A model generated the notes under the pieces. It had not been told where the DNA came from. It worked only from the letters and a program-made list of their open reading frames with translations, and did not search any database. A stretch of DNA of 63,476 bases from Tenericutes bacterium HGW-Tenericutes-2 (lineage in GTDB: Bacteria; Bacillota_I; Bacilli_A; Acholeplasmatales; Acholeplasmataceae), in assembly GCA_002839095.1 (NCBI GenBank), contig PGXL01000011.1, forward strand, positions 1-63,476. The letters run 5' to 3'. Positions 1 to 6,746 of the stretch are shown here, in pieces. Every line of letters begins with the position of its first letter. Positions within the stretch are counted from its first letter, which is position 1. Made by a program: the position numbers and the translations under genes.

Positions 1-8
1 GATTACAA

Positions 9-55
9 GAAAAAATAAAAGAGCTCTCTCCGGTTGACTATCGGAAACAAGCTCT
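9..55 (-). terminator. Terminator after the CNNM gene pair
   Basis: Read on the minus strand, GAGCT and AGCTC arms enclose a second TCCG/CGGA pairing and are followed by TTTTATTTTTT. This is a typical Rho-independent terminator about 55 bases past the stop of the downstream CNNM gene. Confidence 0.7.
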
Positions 56-107
56 ATCTACTCTTTTTTAATAACTGTCCGTTTTTAGCGAACTAACTCG
101 GATTGCC

Positions 108-1367
108 CTATTCCTTTTCGTTTTCATTTTCTAACTCTCTAACTTCAATATTAACCTCTAATACTTTTTTTGTATCAGCACCAGTAATCGTTACTGTTAA
201 ATTTTTATAATTAAATACTTCTCCAATACTTGGGATTTTACCTAACTCGTCCTGAGCCCAACCATTAACAGTTGAAAACTCTAGCTCTTCATCAATTCCA
301 AGTTCTTCAAAGACATCTTCTAAATCTGCATAGCCTTTTACACGATAATTCTTTTCATCAATTTTGATCATCTGCTCAATAATTTCATCATGTTCATCCC
401 ATATATCGCCAACAATTTCTTCTAAAATATCCTCCATCGTGACTATACCTAAGGTTCCACCAAATTCATCCTTTACAATTGCCATATGTGACTTATATTC
501 CTGAAGAAGCTCTAATAAATTTGATACCTTCATGTATTCAGTTACAAATACTGGTGGCTTTATAATAGTATCAAGTGCTTGTTTCTCTAATAAGACTCGA
601 TTATAGAAGTCCTTATGATTAATGATCCCTATGATATGATCGATATTGGTGTCATATACAGGTAATCTTGAATATCCTGAGTGTCTAAAAGCATGGGTAA
701 TTTTCTTTAAATCGTCATTTTCTGATATCGCTACGACATTGACTCTTGGTGTGAAAATCTCTTCAACCTTTAAATCATCAAAGTCAATCACACTACGAAT
801 TAAATCTCCCTCATTCTCATTGATTCCACCTTCTTGTTGAACCTCTGAAACATAGGTTAATAGCTCATCCTCTGTTGTTGGTGCTTCCTTTTGAAATTTG
901 AAAAGTCTATTCATTAGCTTTTGCCATAAAGAGAAAATAATATTGAGCGGTGTTAATAAAAACATAAACATCATAAGTATTGGTGTAACTGCTAAAGCGA
1001 AGGTTTCGGGTATTCTTTTTGCCATACTCTTTGGTGTGATTTCACCAAATATAAGAACGAGGGTTGTCATTACTGCCGTTGATATGGTTACTCCAGCATT
1101 CCCCCAATAACGCACAAAAATCACTGTTGCAAGTGATGCAGCACCGATATTGACAATATTGTTTCCTATTAATATAGTTGTTAGTACTCTATCAAAGTTT
1201 TCTGATAAATTTAATGTTCTTTTCGCTCCGTGATGACCATTTTGAGCAAGATGCTTAATCTTGATCTGATTGAGTGACGAAAAAGCAGTTTCAGTTGCGG
1301 AAAAAAACGAGGAAAAAAGTATTAATATTGCAAGTACTACGATCTGCCATATAACTTCATTATCCAT
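108..1367 (-). CDS. CNNM/CorC (HlyC)-type Mg2+ transport protein, distal copy
   Basis: A 419-residue membrane protein of the DUF21-CBS family, the bacterial relatives of CNNM magnesium transporters (CorC, MpfA). The N-terminal DUF21 domain (about 1-180) has four hydrophobic segments, including FSSFFSATETAFSSL and FGEITPKSMAKR. A CBS pair follows at about 200-325 (SGYSRLPVYD, VKDEFGGTLGIVTMEDILEE), then a CorC_HlyC domain to the end. Such proteins are linked to Mg2+ export in Staphylococcus (MpfA) and to divalent-cation resistance elsewhere; direction of transport here is inferred. It lies 11 bases after a second copy of the family, so the two are co-transcribed and may form a heterodimer. The older label hemolysin is misleading. 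Confidence 0.9.
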   Translation of the reverse strand: MDNEVIWQIVVLAILILFSSFFSATETAFSSLNQIKIKHLAQNGHHGAKRTLNLSENFDRVLTTILIGNNIVNIGAASLATVIFVRYWGNAGVTISTAVMTTLVLIFGEITPKSMAKRIPETFALAVTPILMMFMFLLTPLNIIFSLWQKLMNRLFKFQKEAPTTEDELLTYVSEVQQEGGINENEGDLIRSVIDFDDLKVEEIFTPRVNVVAISENDDLKKITHAFRHSGYSRLPVYDTNIDHIIGIINHKDFYNRVLLEKQALDTIIKPPVFVTEYMKVSNLLELLQEYKSHMAIVKDEFGGTLGIVTMEDILEEIVGDIWDEHDEIIEQMIKIDEKNYRVKGYADLEDVFEELGIDEELEFSTVNGWAQDELGKIPSIGEVFNYKNLTVTITGADTKKVLEVNIEVRELENENEKE

Positions 1368-1378
1368 AATAATTCACA

Positions 1379-2683
1379 TTACTCCTCAATATAACTCTCT
1401 TCAATCAATGGTTTCGTTACCTTAACTTTAGATATAATTTTATCCTCAGTTTTCAGCACTTCAAACTTAAATCCATTGTATTGAATTACAACTTCTTCAT
1501 TTTCTAATGGAAAACGACCAAGCTGTCCTAGGATAAACCCACTCAATGTATCATAATCATCAACAGGTAAATCCGCTTCTATAACATCTTCAACGTCATT
1601 GATGGATATTAATCCATCGACCTCATAAACACGATCACTAACTTGCTTGATTGAATCTTCGTCTTCATCATATTCATCAAATATGTTTCCAACGATTTCT
1701 TCAATTAAGTCTTCAATGGTAACTATACCTGCTGTTCCACCGTATTCATCTAATACAACAGCGATATGATTTTTTTGTTTTTGCATTTCCTTGAAAAGAT
1801 CACTTGTCTTTTTAGATTCAGGAATAAAGTATGGTGGTCTTAACAAAGCCTTCATTGAGAATTTTTCTTCACTATTATCTATATATTTTAATAAGTCCTT
1901 CACATGCAATGTACCAATGATATGGTCAATTGAATTCTCATATACGGGGAATCTTGTGTATTGCTCAGTCCTAACATATTCTAAAATCTGAGCTTTTGTG
2001 GCTTTCACTGATAATGCTGATATTTCCGTGCGATGGGTCATGATTTCATCAACTGTTGTATCAGAGAAATCGAAAATGTTTTGAATCATTTCGCCTTCTT
2101 CTTCATCAATATTTCCAGTTTTACTACTTTCTTCCACGATTGAACGAATTTCTTCCTCAGTAACCCTGCGATCACCTTCACTAGGCTTTAAGCCAACAAA
2201 TCTTCCGACTAGGCTTGAAAGTTGAGTTAGAATCCATAAAACAGGTGCCATTATTCTTGTTAAACCAGTTACAAAGCCTATGGTTCCATAAGCGATTTGA
2301 TTTGGATATTTATTTGCTAGTCGTTTTGGTATCATTTGACCTATAACGACATGGAATACAAGTAATATTAATGCGATGATTGTAATGACAAGTGGTTCTA
2401 CGATAGGATTTGGTGAATTAAACCATTGAACAACATCATTACTAAAAGTATCTAATGCAATCGCACCATTAATAAGTGCAATTAATGTCACAAGCATTTG
2501 AATAGTTGACAAATATTTTTTAGGTTCTTCAGTAAAATTCTGAACCTTGTATGCTTTCTTATTTCCCTTTTCAGCATCTAAATTGACCTTGTTATCACTA
2601 ATAACAACGAGTGCAACTTCGCTTGCTGCTAAAATAGCAGATAAAAAGATTAGAAATAACATGACTAAACTTGAAGCTAACAT
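1379..2683 (-). CDS. CNNM/CorC (HlyC)-type Mg2+ transport protein, proximal copy
   Basis: A 434-residue paralogue of the next gene with the same order: DUF21 membrane domain (about 1-190, with AASEVALVVISDNK and GQMIPKRLANKYP), CBS pair (about 210-335, with YTRFPVYENS and LDEYGGTAGIVTIEDLIEE) and CorC_HlyC domain (about 350-425). The ATG at 2683 has a GTGAGGG ribosome site. This ATG overlaps the stop of a 47-codon leader ORF (ATGTTAG), so translation may be coupled. It is the first large gene of a two-gene operon behind a strong promoter and an in-leader terminator, so cation-responsive attenuation is likely. The substrate is probably Mg2+, judged from the family only. Confidence 0.9.
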   Translation of the reverse strand: MLASSLVMLFLIFLSAILAASEVALVVISDNKVNLDAEKGNKKAYKVQNFTEEPKKYLSTIQMLVTLIALINGAIALDTFSNDVVQWFNSPNPIVEPLVITIIALILLVFHVVIGQMIPKRLANKYPNQIAYGTIGFVTGLTRIMAPVLWILTQLSSLVGRFVGLKPSEGDRRVTEEEIRSIVEESSKTGNIDEEEGEMIQNIFDFSDTTVDEIMTHRTEISALSVKATKAQILEYVRTEQYTRFPVYENSIDHIIGTLHVKDLLKYIDNSEEKFSMKALLRPPYFIPESKKTSDLFKEMQKQKNHIAVVLDEYGGTAGIVTIEDLIEEIVGNIFDEYDEDEDSIKQVSDRVYEVDGLISINDVEDVIEADLPVDDYDTLSGFILGQLGRFPLENEEVVIQYNGFKFEVLKTEDKIISKVKVTKPLIEESYIEE

Positions 2684-2820
2684 GTTAATCCCTCACTTTC
2701 ATAACAAAAAAAGACACCAAAAAAAGCATCGTGCTTGATATCTTTGAATTCCGGATATGTTGGATCGTCGATCCTACTACTGCATTCTTCCATTTTTACT
2801 TTTAAGTCCTCCATCACCAT
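2677..2820 (-). CDS. Possible 47-codon leader peptide of the CNNM operon
   Basis: An open frame runs from an ATG at 2820 (alternatives at 2814 and 2793) through the intrinsic terminator to a TAG that overlaps the start codon of the proximal CNNM gene. The peptide is acidic and holds prolines in its middle (IDDPTYPEFKD) and aromatics near its end (AFFGVFFCYES). A GGAGG lies 14 bases before the 2793 ATG; the 2820 ATG would lie only about five bases from the predicted transcript start. The unbroken frame through a terminator and the exact overlap with the next start are the evidence for translation. The frame could be chance, since it is only 47 codons long. I know of no named homologue. Confidence 0.4.
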   Translation of the reverse strand: MVMEDLKVKMEECSSRIDDPTYPEFKDIKHDAFFGVFFCYESEGLTC

Positions 2821-2826
2821 GTGATA
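2684..2826 (-). promoter_or_regulatory. Unidentified attenuated leader RNA of the CNNM operon
   Basis: From the predicted transcript start near 2826, the leader carries a 5' hairpin (ATCAC/GTGAT), a perfect GGATC-GAC-GATCC hairpin at about 2762-2774, and an intrinsic terminator before the first large gene. It does not match the M-box, yybP-ykoY or fluoride riboswitch consensus as I know them. Regulation may act through translation of the included ORF or through an unknown small aptamer of about 75 bases. Confidence 0.55.
2706..2742 (-). terminator. Attenuator hairpin in the CNNM leader
   Basis: On the minus strand GATATC pairs with GGTGTC (two G-U pairs), enclosing AAGCA-CGA-TGCTT with a five-T bulge, followed by TTTTTTT. 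It lies between the promoter and the first gene, so transcription must read through it to express the CNNM pair. Confidence 0.7.
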
Positions 2827-2831
2827 TAAAT

Positions 2832-2860
2832 ATCATACTCTTTTTATAGTCAAAAGTCAA
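2832..2860 (-). promoter_or_regulatory. Promoter of the CNNM operon
   Basis: Minus-strand TTGACT (2860-2855), 17-base spacer, TATGAT (2837-2832). This is a near-consensus sigma-A type promoter that places the transcript start at about 2826. Confidence 0.75.
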
Positions 2861-2905
2861 TATTTTTCAAGTATTGAGGCATTATTCATTTTATCCAAGA
2901 ACTGC

Positions 2906-2934
2906 TTGAAGTGTCTAAAAATTTGTGTTAAAAT
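2906..2934 (+). promoter_or_regulatory. Promoter of the Mn2+-riboswitch transcript
   Basis: TTGAAG (2906-2911), 17-base spacer, TAAAAT (2929-2934). The predicted start at about 2941 coincides with the 5' edge of the yybP-ykoY aptamer. Confidence 0.7.
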
Positions 2935-2940
2935 GGATGT

Positions 2941-3056
2941 ATGAAGGGGAGTAGTTAGCCCTAAATTAATCGTCAGTACGGCGTAATGCCCGGTTAATTT
3001 CAAGATTATCTTGTAACGAGACCTTCAAGACTTTTTTGTCTTGAGGGTTTTTATTA
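2941..3056 (+). promoter_or_regulatory. yybP-ykoY (Mn2+) riboswitch with terminator
   Basis: The conserved blocks appear in order: GGGGAGTAG at the 5' side, TCAGTACG and GCCCGGT in the middle, and ACGAGACCTTC at the 3' side. The 5' GAAGG can pair with 3' CCTTC to close P1. The same CCTTC is the 5' arm of a following terminator (CCTTCAAGAC with GTCTTGAGGG, then TTTTT at 3047-3052), so metal-bound P1 would prevent termination. In this class Mn2+ binding turns expression on. The downstream gene is a cation/Ca2+ exchanger-type protein, which fits metal export. Confidence 0.9.
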
Positions 3057-3108
3057 TTTAAACACGAAGACAAATAGTCCAAAAATTGATAAAGGATGCG
3101 TACAAGTC

Positions 3109-4104
3109 ATGCAAATTTTTCTACATGCTTTAGTTTTAGTTACTGGGTTTGTTTTCCTTATTAAAGGAGCCGATTTCTTCATTGTTTCATCGAGTTCGAT
3201 TGCGAGAAAGTTTAATGTTTCACCCCTAATCATTGGTTTGACCTTAGTAGCTTTTGGTACAAGTCTTCCTGAACTAGGTGTGAGCTTTGCTGCTGCATTA
3301 TCAGCTCGGGCTCAAGGAACAACAGCTGATATCGCGATGGGTAATGTTATTGGATCCAATATCGCAAATATTACATTGATTTTAGGATTTAGTGCAGTTG
3401 TGATGCCTTTAGCTGTGAAAAGAACAATGTTTAAGCAAGAATTCCCTTTCTTGATTGTAATAACAATCTTAATTTCAGTCTTAGCATTTTTCTTCCAATC
3501 GGATGCTATAATTGTATGGTGGGAAGCTTTAATTTTATTAATGTTTTTCGCTTATTATATGTATTTAATGCTAAGAAGTCATAAGGAATCAAATCATGTC
3601 GAAGAAATCAAAGTAATTGATATGAAAAAGGCGATTACATTTCTTATAATTGGCTTAGCTGGTGTATCATTAGGTGGTTATATGGTTACATATGGTGCAG
3701 AGTATTTATCTGTTCAGTTGCTTGAAAATGTCTTTGGAATGGAAAGAACAAGAGCGATAACCTTAGTCGGACTTAGTGTTGTTGCGTTAGGAACTTCTCT
3801 TCCTGAGCTTGTGACTTCAGTCATGGCATCCAAAAAGGGTGAAAATGAAATTGCGATTGGTAATGTCTTAGGATCAAATGTGTTCAACACATTATGGATT
3901 GTTGGGCTTGCCGGTTTAGTTACACCACTGAGAATGAATCAAGATGTTTTGATTGATACTGTCATTTTGATTGGTATTACATTACTTATGATCTTATTCG
4001 CATTCACTAAAAAATCTATTTCTAAGGGTGAAGGCTGGATACTCGCATTGATTTACTTTGCATATATTGCATATATTATCATTAGAGCATTAGGACTTAT
4101 TTAA
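3109..4104 (+). CDS. Na+/Ca2+ exchanger-family cation antiporter (YrbG/CaxA type)
   Basis: A 331-residue polytopic protein with the two inverted repeats of the Ca2+/cation antiporter family. Each alpha repeat carries its signature: FGTSLPELGVSF plus GNVIGSNIANI in the first half, LGTSLPELVTSV plus GNVLGSNVFNT in the second. The paired acidic residues (Glu of SLPE) are the usual ion ligands. About ten hydrophobic segments span the chain. An AAAGGATG ribosome site precedes the ATG. The Mn2+ riboswitch upstream suggests that the physiological substrate could include Mn2+, moved out of the cell in exchange for Na+ or H+; the family itself is best known for Ca2+. Monocistronic, ended by a terminator. 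Confidence 0.88.
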   Translation: MQIFLHALVLVTGFVFLIKGADFFIVSSSSIARKFNVSPLIIGLTLVAFGTSLPELGVSFAAALSARAQGTTADIAMGNVIGSNIANITLILGFSAVVMPLAVKRTMFKQEFPFLIVITILISVLAFFFQSDAIIVWWEALILLMFFAYYMYLMLRSHKESNHVEEIKVIDMKKAITFLIIGLAGVSLGGYMVTYGAEYLSVQLLENVFGMERTRAITLVGLSVVALGTSLPELVTSVMASKKGENEIAIGNVLGSNVFNTLWIVGLAGLVTPLRMNQDVLIDTVILIGITLLMILFAFTKKSISKGEGWILALIYFAYIAYIIIRALGLI

Positions 4105-4105
4105 T

Positions 4106-4140
4106 ACAAAAACAACCTTCAACGAGGTTGTTTTTTTTTG
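4106..4140. terminator. Bidirectional terminator between the exchanger and hydrolase genes
   Basis: AACAACCT pairs with AGGTTGTT and is flanked by a T-run on the plus strand (4131-4139) and by TTTTTG on the minus strand. It serves the converging genes on both sides. Confidence 0.85.
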
Positions 4141-4150
4141 ATTTAAAAAC

Positions 4151-4813
4151 TTATATTGAGTAATAAAAACCTTTTAGTATATCCTTTAATTCATCTGTAT
4201 GAACGATATAATCATGATGTGCTCGCTTGGGTATAACCTTTAGGGTTGAATTTTTTATATGTCTAGCAATTCTTTTTGTATGTGTTTCTCGAACAACATC
4301 ATACTCACCTGCTAACACCATGACTGGTGTTTTTATTTTATTTAAATCCTGATTTCGAATATTTGGCTGTTCTAACATCATTTTTTCATATGGACTTTTG
4401 GTCTTCTCATAATTTTCTAAGCTGATTTTTGTTATCCTTGGAAGGATTCCCTTTGGATTCATATTTGCCCCAGCAACCACTACTTTTTCAAATAGATCTG
4501 GGTATGCTATAGATAACAATAACCCAAGAATACCACCATCAGAAAAACCAAAGAAAAATGGCCTTTCAATACGAAGTTTTTGAATAAACAAATAGAGATC
4601 ATATGCCATGATACTATAATCATAATCATCCGTCATAGAGCTTTTACCATGGTTTCTCATATCGATTGAATATATAGTAAAATCATTTTTCAATGACTCT
4701 GTTAACTCATCAAAGATATGGAGATCTTCTCCATTTCCATGAATCAATATTAGTGGCTTACCTGAGCCCTTTTTTTCAAAATTCAGTTCGATATTTCCTA
4801 CATAAAGTTTCAT
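4151..4813 (-). CDS. Alpha/beta-fold hydrolase
   Basis: A 220-residue cytoplasmic alpha/beta hydrolase. Visible motifs are the oxyanion-hole region LIHGNGE near residue 24, the strand-turn YSIDMRNHGKSS, the nucleophile elbow GFSDGG at about 93-98 (catalytic Ser), an acid candidate in LAGEYDVV, and a C-terminal His in RAHHD. The catalytic triad appears complete. No signal peptide is seen. The substrate cannot be told from sequence; related proteins are called esterases, lipases or haloperoxidase-like hydrolases. It is transcribed just downstream of rnpB but is separated from it by a terminator. Confidence 0.85.
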   Translation of the reverse strand: MKLYVGNIELNFEKKGSGKPLILIHGNGEDLHIFDELTESLKNDFTIYSIDMRNHGKSSMTDDYDYSIMAYDLYLFIQKLRIERPFFFGFSDGGILGLLLSIAYPDLFEKVVVAGANMNPKGILPRITKISLENYEKTKSPYEKMMLEQPNIRNQDLNKIKTPVMVLAGEYDVVRETHTKRIARHIKNSTLKVIPKRAHHDYIVHTDELKDILKGFYYSI

Positions 4814-4826
4814 ATGTTCTCCTAAA

Positions 4827-4846
4827 TAAAAAGGTCCCGAGGGACC
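4827..4846 (-). terminator. rnpB terminator
   Basis: Minus-strand GGTCCCTCGGGACC perfect hairpin followed by TTTTT, directly at the 3' end of the RNase P RNA. Confidence 0.85.
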
Positions 4847-5194
4847 TAGTTATGCCAATGTGCATAAGCCATGTTCTGTTCCCTTATAAAGGGTGTGACC
4901 ATTTATCTCTACATAGTAGCATACTTGAGCTTTAATTCGCTCTTGTACGTGCCCCTACCAAATTTGGGTTGCTAGCTTGAGGGGTTTACCGCGTTTCATC
5001 TTTCCATTTCTAGAAAGCTCGTTTCTGTGGCACGTTTTGTCCTAGATCATAGTTTCCTTTAGACCATCAGACGCCGTTACGATCTCTCGTACCCTAGGTT
5101 ATTTTTTCCCTAGGCACAAACACTACATCCATCTCAGAATGTGCTAGCATGGACTTTCCTAACCTATAAATAGGCTCGGTCACCTTCCATTGAC
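4847..5194 (-). ncRNA. rnpB: RNase P RNA, catalytic subunit
   Basis: About 348 bases on the minus strand. Hallmarks are GGTTAGGAAAGTCCATGCT near the 5' end (the conserved GGAAAGTCC block) and ACAGAACATGGCTTA near the 3' end, with the paired helices between them. This ribozyme cleaves the 5' leader from precursor tRNAs with the RnpA protein. Layout and length fit the Firmicute (type B) class, but I did not fold it. The exact ends are inferred from the promoter and terminator. Confidence 0.93.
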
Positions 5195-5200
5195 TTATAA

Positions 5201-5229
5201 ATTATATCATAAATCATTTTAAACAACAA
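5201..5229 (-). promoter_or_regulatory. rnpB promoter
   Basis: Minus-strand TTGTTG (5229-5224), 17-base spacer, consensus TATAAT (5206-5201). Predicted start is close to 5194. Confidence 0.75.
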
Positions 5230-5234
5230 TGATT

Positions 5235-5858
5235 TTAGCGATTTGTATCCGTAGTTAAATCAACAATCTGTTGAGCCTCCAAAGCATCCTCAAGTTCTTC
5301 AGTAGCTGTTTTTTCTTCTTCCTCAGCAACTACATGAACTTCTTTCATGATGACAACGATTTGATTTGGATCATTTTTTATTGTTATTCCTTTGGGAACT
5401 TTAAGATCTTTAACCTTAATATCATCGCCAAGTTCAAGCTTTGATACATCAATATCAAATGAGGAAACCCCAGATCCTGGAATATACTCTGCAGTAATTT
5501 CTGATAATGCAAGTTCTGCATATAATGTCTTATTAAAAAATGCTTCCTTGCCTAATAATTCCACCGGGATTTGTGTAGTCATCGTTTCCTTCGGTGTTAC
5601 TCTATGTAAATCAAAATGAATGATTTCATGTGGATTTAAAATGTTTGATTGAATATTCTTAATATACACATGATGGTATTTTCCATCCACTCTAACCTTA
5701 AAGGTTTTATTCTTTCCATAGGTTTTAATCGCCTCTAAAACCTCACTTTTTTCTGCTTGAACTGATGTGGACTCTATGGATTTTCCATACATCACACCAG
5801 GTACTAAATTCTCTTTTCTAATATCATTTAATTTTTCTGTTCTAAGTTCTAATTTCAT
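5235..5858 (-). CDS. rplY: Ribosomal protein L25/general stress protein CTC, copy 1
   Basis: A 207-residue two-domain bL25 protein of the long (TL5/CTC) form. The N-terminal 5S rRNA-binding beta-barrel spans about 1-90 (VPGVMYGKS, HFDLHRVTP), and the C-terminal CTC beta domain about 95-180 (PVELLGKEAF, GDDIKVKDL). A charged glutamate-rich tail follows. It binds 5S rRNA at the central protuberance of the 50S subunit. It has its own promoter. A second copy lies immediately upstream, sharing VPGVMYGK, HFDLHRV and LLGKEAF but clearly diverged. The common partner gene pth is not adjacent. Confidence 0.9.
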   Translation of the reverse strand: MKLELRTEKLNDIRKENLVPGVMYGKSIESTSVQAEKSEVLEAIKTYGKNKTFKVRVDGKYHHVYIKNIQSNILNPHEIIHFDLHRVTPKETMTTQIPVELLGKEAFFNKTLYAELALSEITAEYIPGSGVSSFDIDVSKLELGDDIKVKDLKVPKGITIKNDPNQIVVIMKEVHVVAEEEEKTATEELEDALEAQQIVDLTTDTNR

Positions 5859-5884
5859 ATCTTGCTCCTTTCAATATTATCTCT

Positions 5885-5913
5885 ATTATATCAAAAATGA
5901 GCTTTTTATGCAA
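5885..5913 (-). promoter_or_regulatory. Promoter of L25 copy 1
   Basis: Minus-strand TTGCAT (5913-5908), 17-base spacer, TATAAT (5890-5885), followed by a strong GAAAGGAGC ribosome site. Together with the upstream terminator it makes copy 1 an independent unit. Confidence 0.8.
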
Positions 5914-5950
5914 ATCAACAGCCTCATAACAGCCTTACTGCGCAATTCAT

Positions 5951-5977
5951 AAAAAAAATGAAGAGGTTATCTTCATT
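5951..5977 (-). terminator. Terminator of L25 copy 2
   Basis: Minus-strand ATGAAGA-taacc-TCTTCAT hairpin followed by eight T. It separates the two L25 genes transcriptionally. Confidence 0.8.
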
Positions 5978-5996
5978 TTTATTTAATCGTTTTTAG

Positions 5997-6620
5997 TTAT
6001 GCCTTAGCTCTTTTTTGTGCTACAGTTTCTACCACTTTTTCATCAATAACTGATGCTACAACCGGTTTAACAACCACTGGTTCTTCTTCAGCTACGATAT
6101 GTTCTTTCACGTGAGCAATCACTTGATCCATATCTTCTAAAATGACGATACCATGACCTAGGTTTAAATCCCTTACATGAATAGAATCTCCAATTTTTAA
6201 ATTGGATACATCAACTTCAATCTTTGATAAACCTTGTCCAGGTGCGAACTCGACATCAAGCATATCTAGTTCCTGTAAAAGTAAATAGGATTGTCCATGG
6301 AAAGCTTCCTTACCGAGCAATTGAATTGGAATAGTTGTCTTAAACATATCCTTTTCAGAAACTCTATGCAAGTCGAAATGTAGAATTGTTTCAGGTAGTA
6401 AGATTCTTCCTTGAGTATATTTGATATAGACATCATGTGTTACTCCATCCAGTTCAGCCTTGAAGGTCATACTCTTGCCATATTTCTTCAATGCTTCCTT
6501 GAATTCTTTTTCATCAACTTGTACATTGACAGGTGAGATCCCCTTCCCATACATAACTCCAGGCACTTGACGTGCCTCTCTAACCAATCTTAAAGATTCG
6601 GTTCTTATTTGTAGTTTCAT
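5997..6620 (-). CDS. Ribosomal protein L25/general stress protein CTC, copy 2
   Basis: A 207-residue bL25 of the same two-domain form and the same length as its neighbour. The 5S-binding domain is at about 1-90 (VPGVMYGKGIS, HFDLHRVSE) and the CTC domain at about 95-180 (IQLLGKEAFHGQS, GDSIHVRDL). The tail is basic-acidic and ends in QKRAKA. The two copies appear to share well under half of their residues by eye, so the duplication is old or one copy was acquired. Either could be the housekeeping ribosomal protein and the other a stress form. Independent promoter and terminator. Confidence 0.9.
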   Translation of the reverse strand: MKLQIRTESLRLVREARQVPGVMYGKGISPVNVQVDEKEFKEALKKYGKSMTFKAELDGVTHDVYIKYTQGRILLPETILHFDLHRVSEKDMFKTTIPIQLLGKEAFHGQSYLLLQELDMLDVEFAPGQGLSKIEVDVSNLKIGDSIHVRDLNLGHGIVILEDMDQVIAHVKEHIVAEEEPVVVKPVVASVIDEKVVETVAQKRAKA

Positions 6621-6646
6621 TTCTTTTTCCCTTCCATTACGGCTTT

Positions 6647-6655
6647 ATTATACCA
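6647..6655 (-). promoter_or_regulatory. Extended -10 promoter of L25 copy 2
   Basis: Minus-strand TGGTATAAT is an extended -10 element; no convincing -35 hexamer lies 17 bases upstream. It sits 27 bases before the start codon. Confidence 0.6.
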
Positions 6656-6708
6656 CCAATTCAAAGAATAAACTCATTTCTGAGTATTATACTTTATTTC
6701 ACATTGAT

Positions 6709-6740
6709 AAAAAAATGAGACTCGAAATTTGAGTCTCATT
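6709..6740 (-). terminator. pnp terminator
   Basis: Minus-strand AATGAGACTC pairs with GAGTCTCATT (ten pairs) and is followed by seven T. Confidence 0.9.
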
Positions 6741-6746
6741 TGTACG

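Noticed and set aside
2684-2826. M-box, fluoride or second yybP-ykoY riboswitch in the CNNM leader
   Set aside because: The conserved blocks of these classes are not present on the minus strand and the leader before the terminator is too short for an M-box.
5207-5234. Terminator for L25 copy 1 (AAATCATT/AATGATTT)
   Set aside because: The arms pair, but no T-run follows and the segment is the spacer and -35 region of the rnpB promoter.
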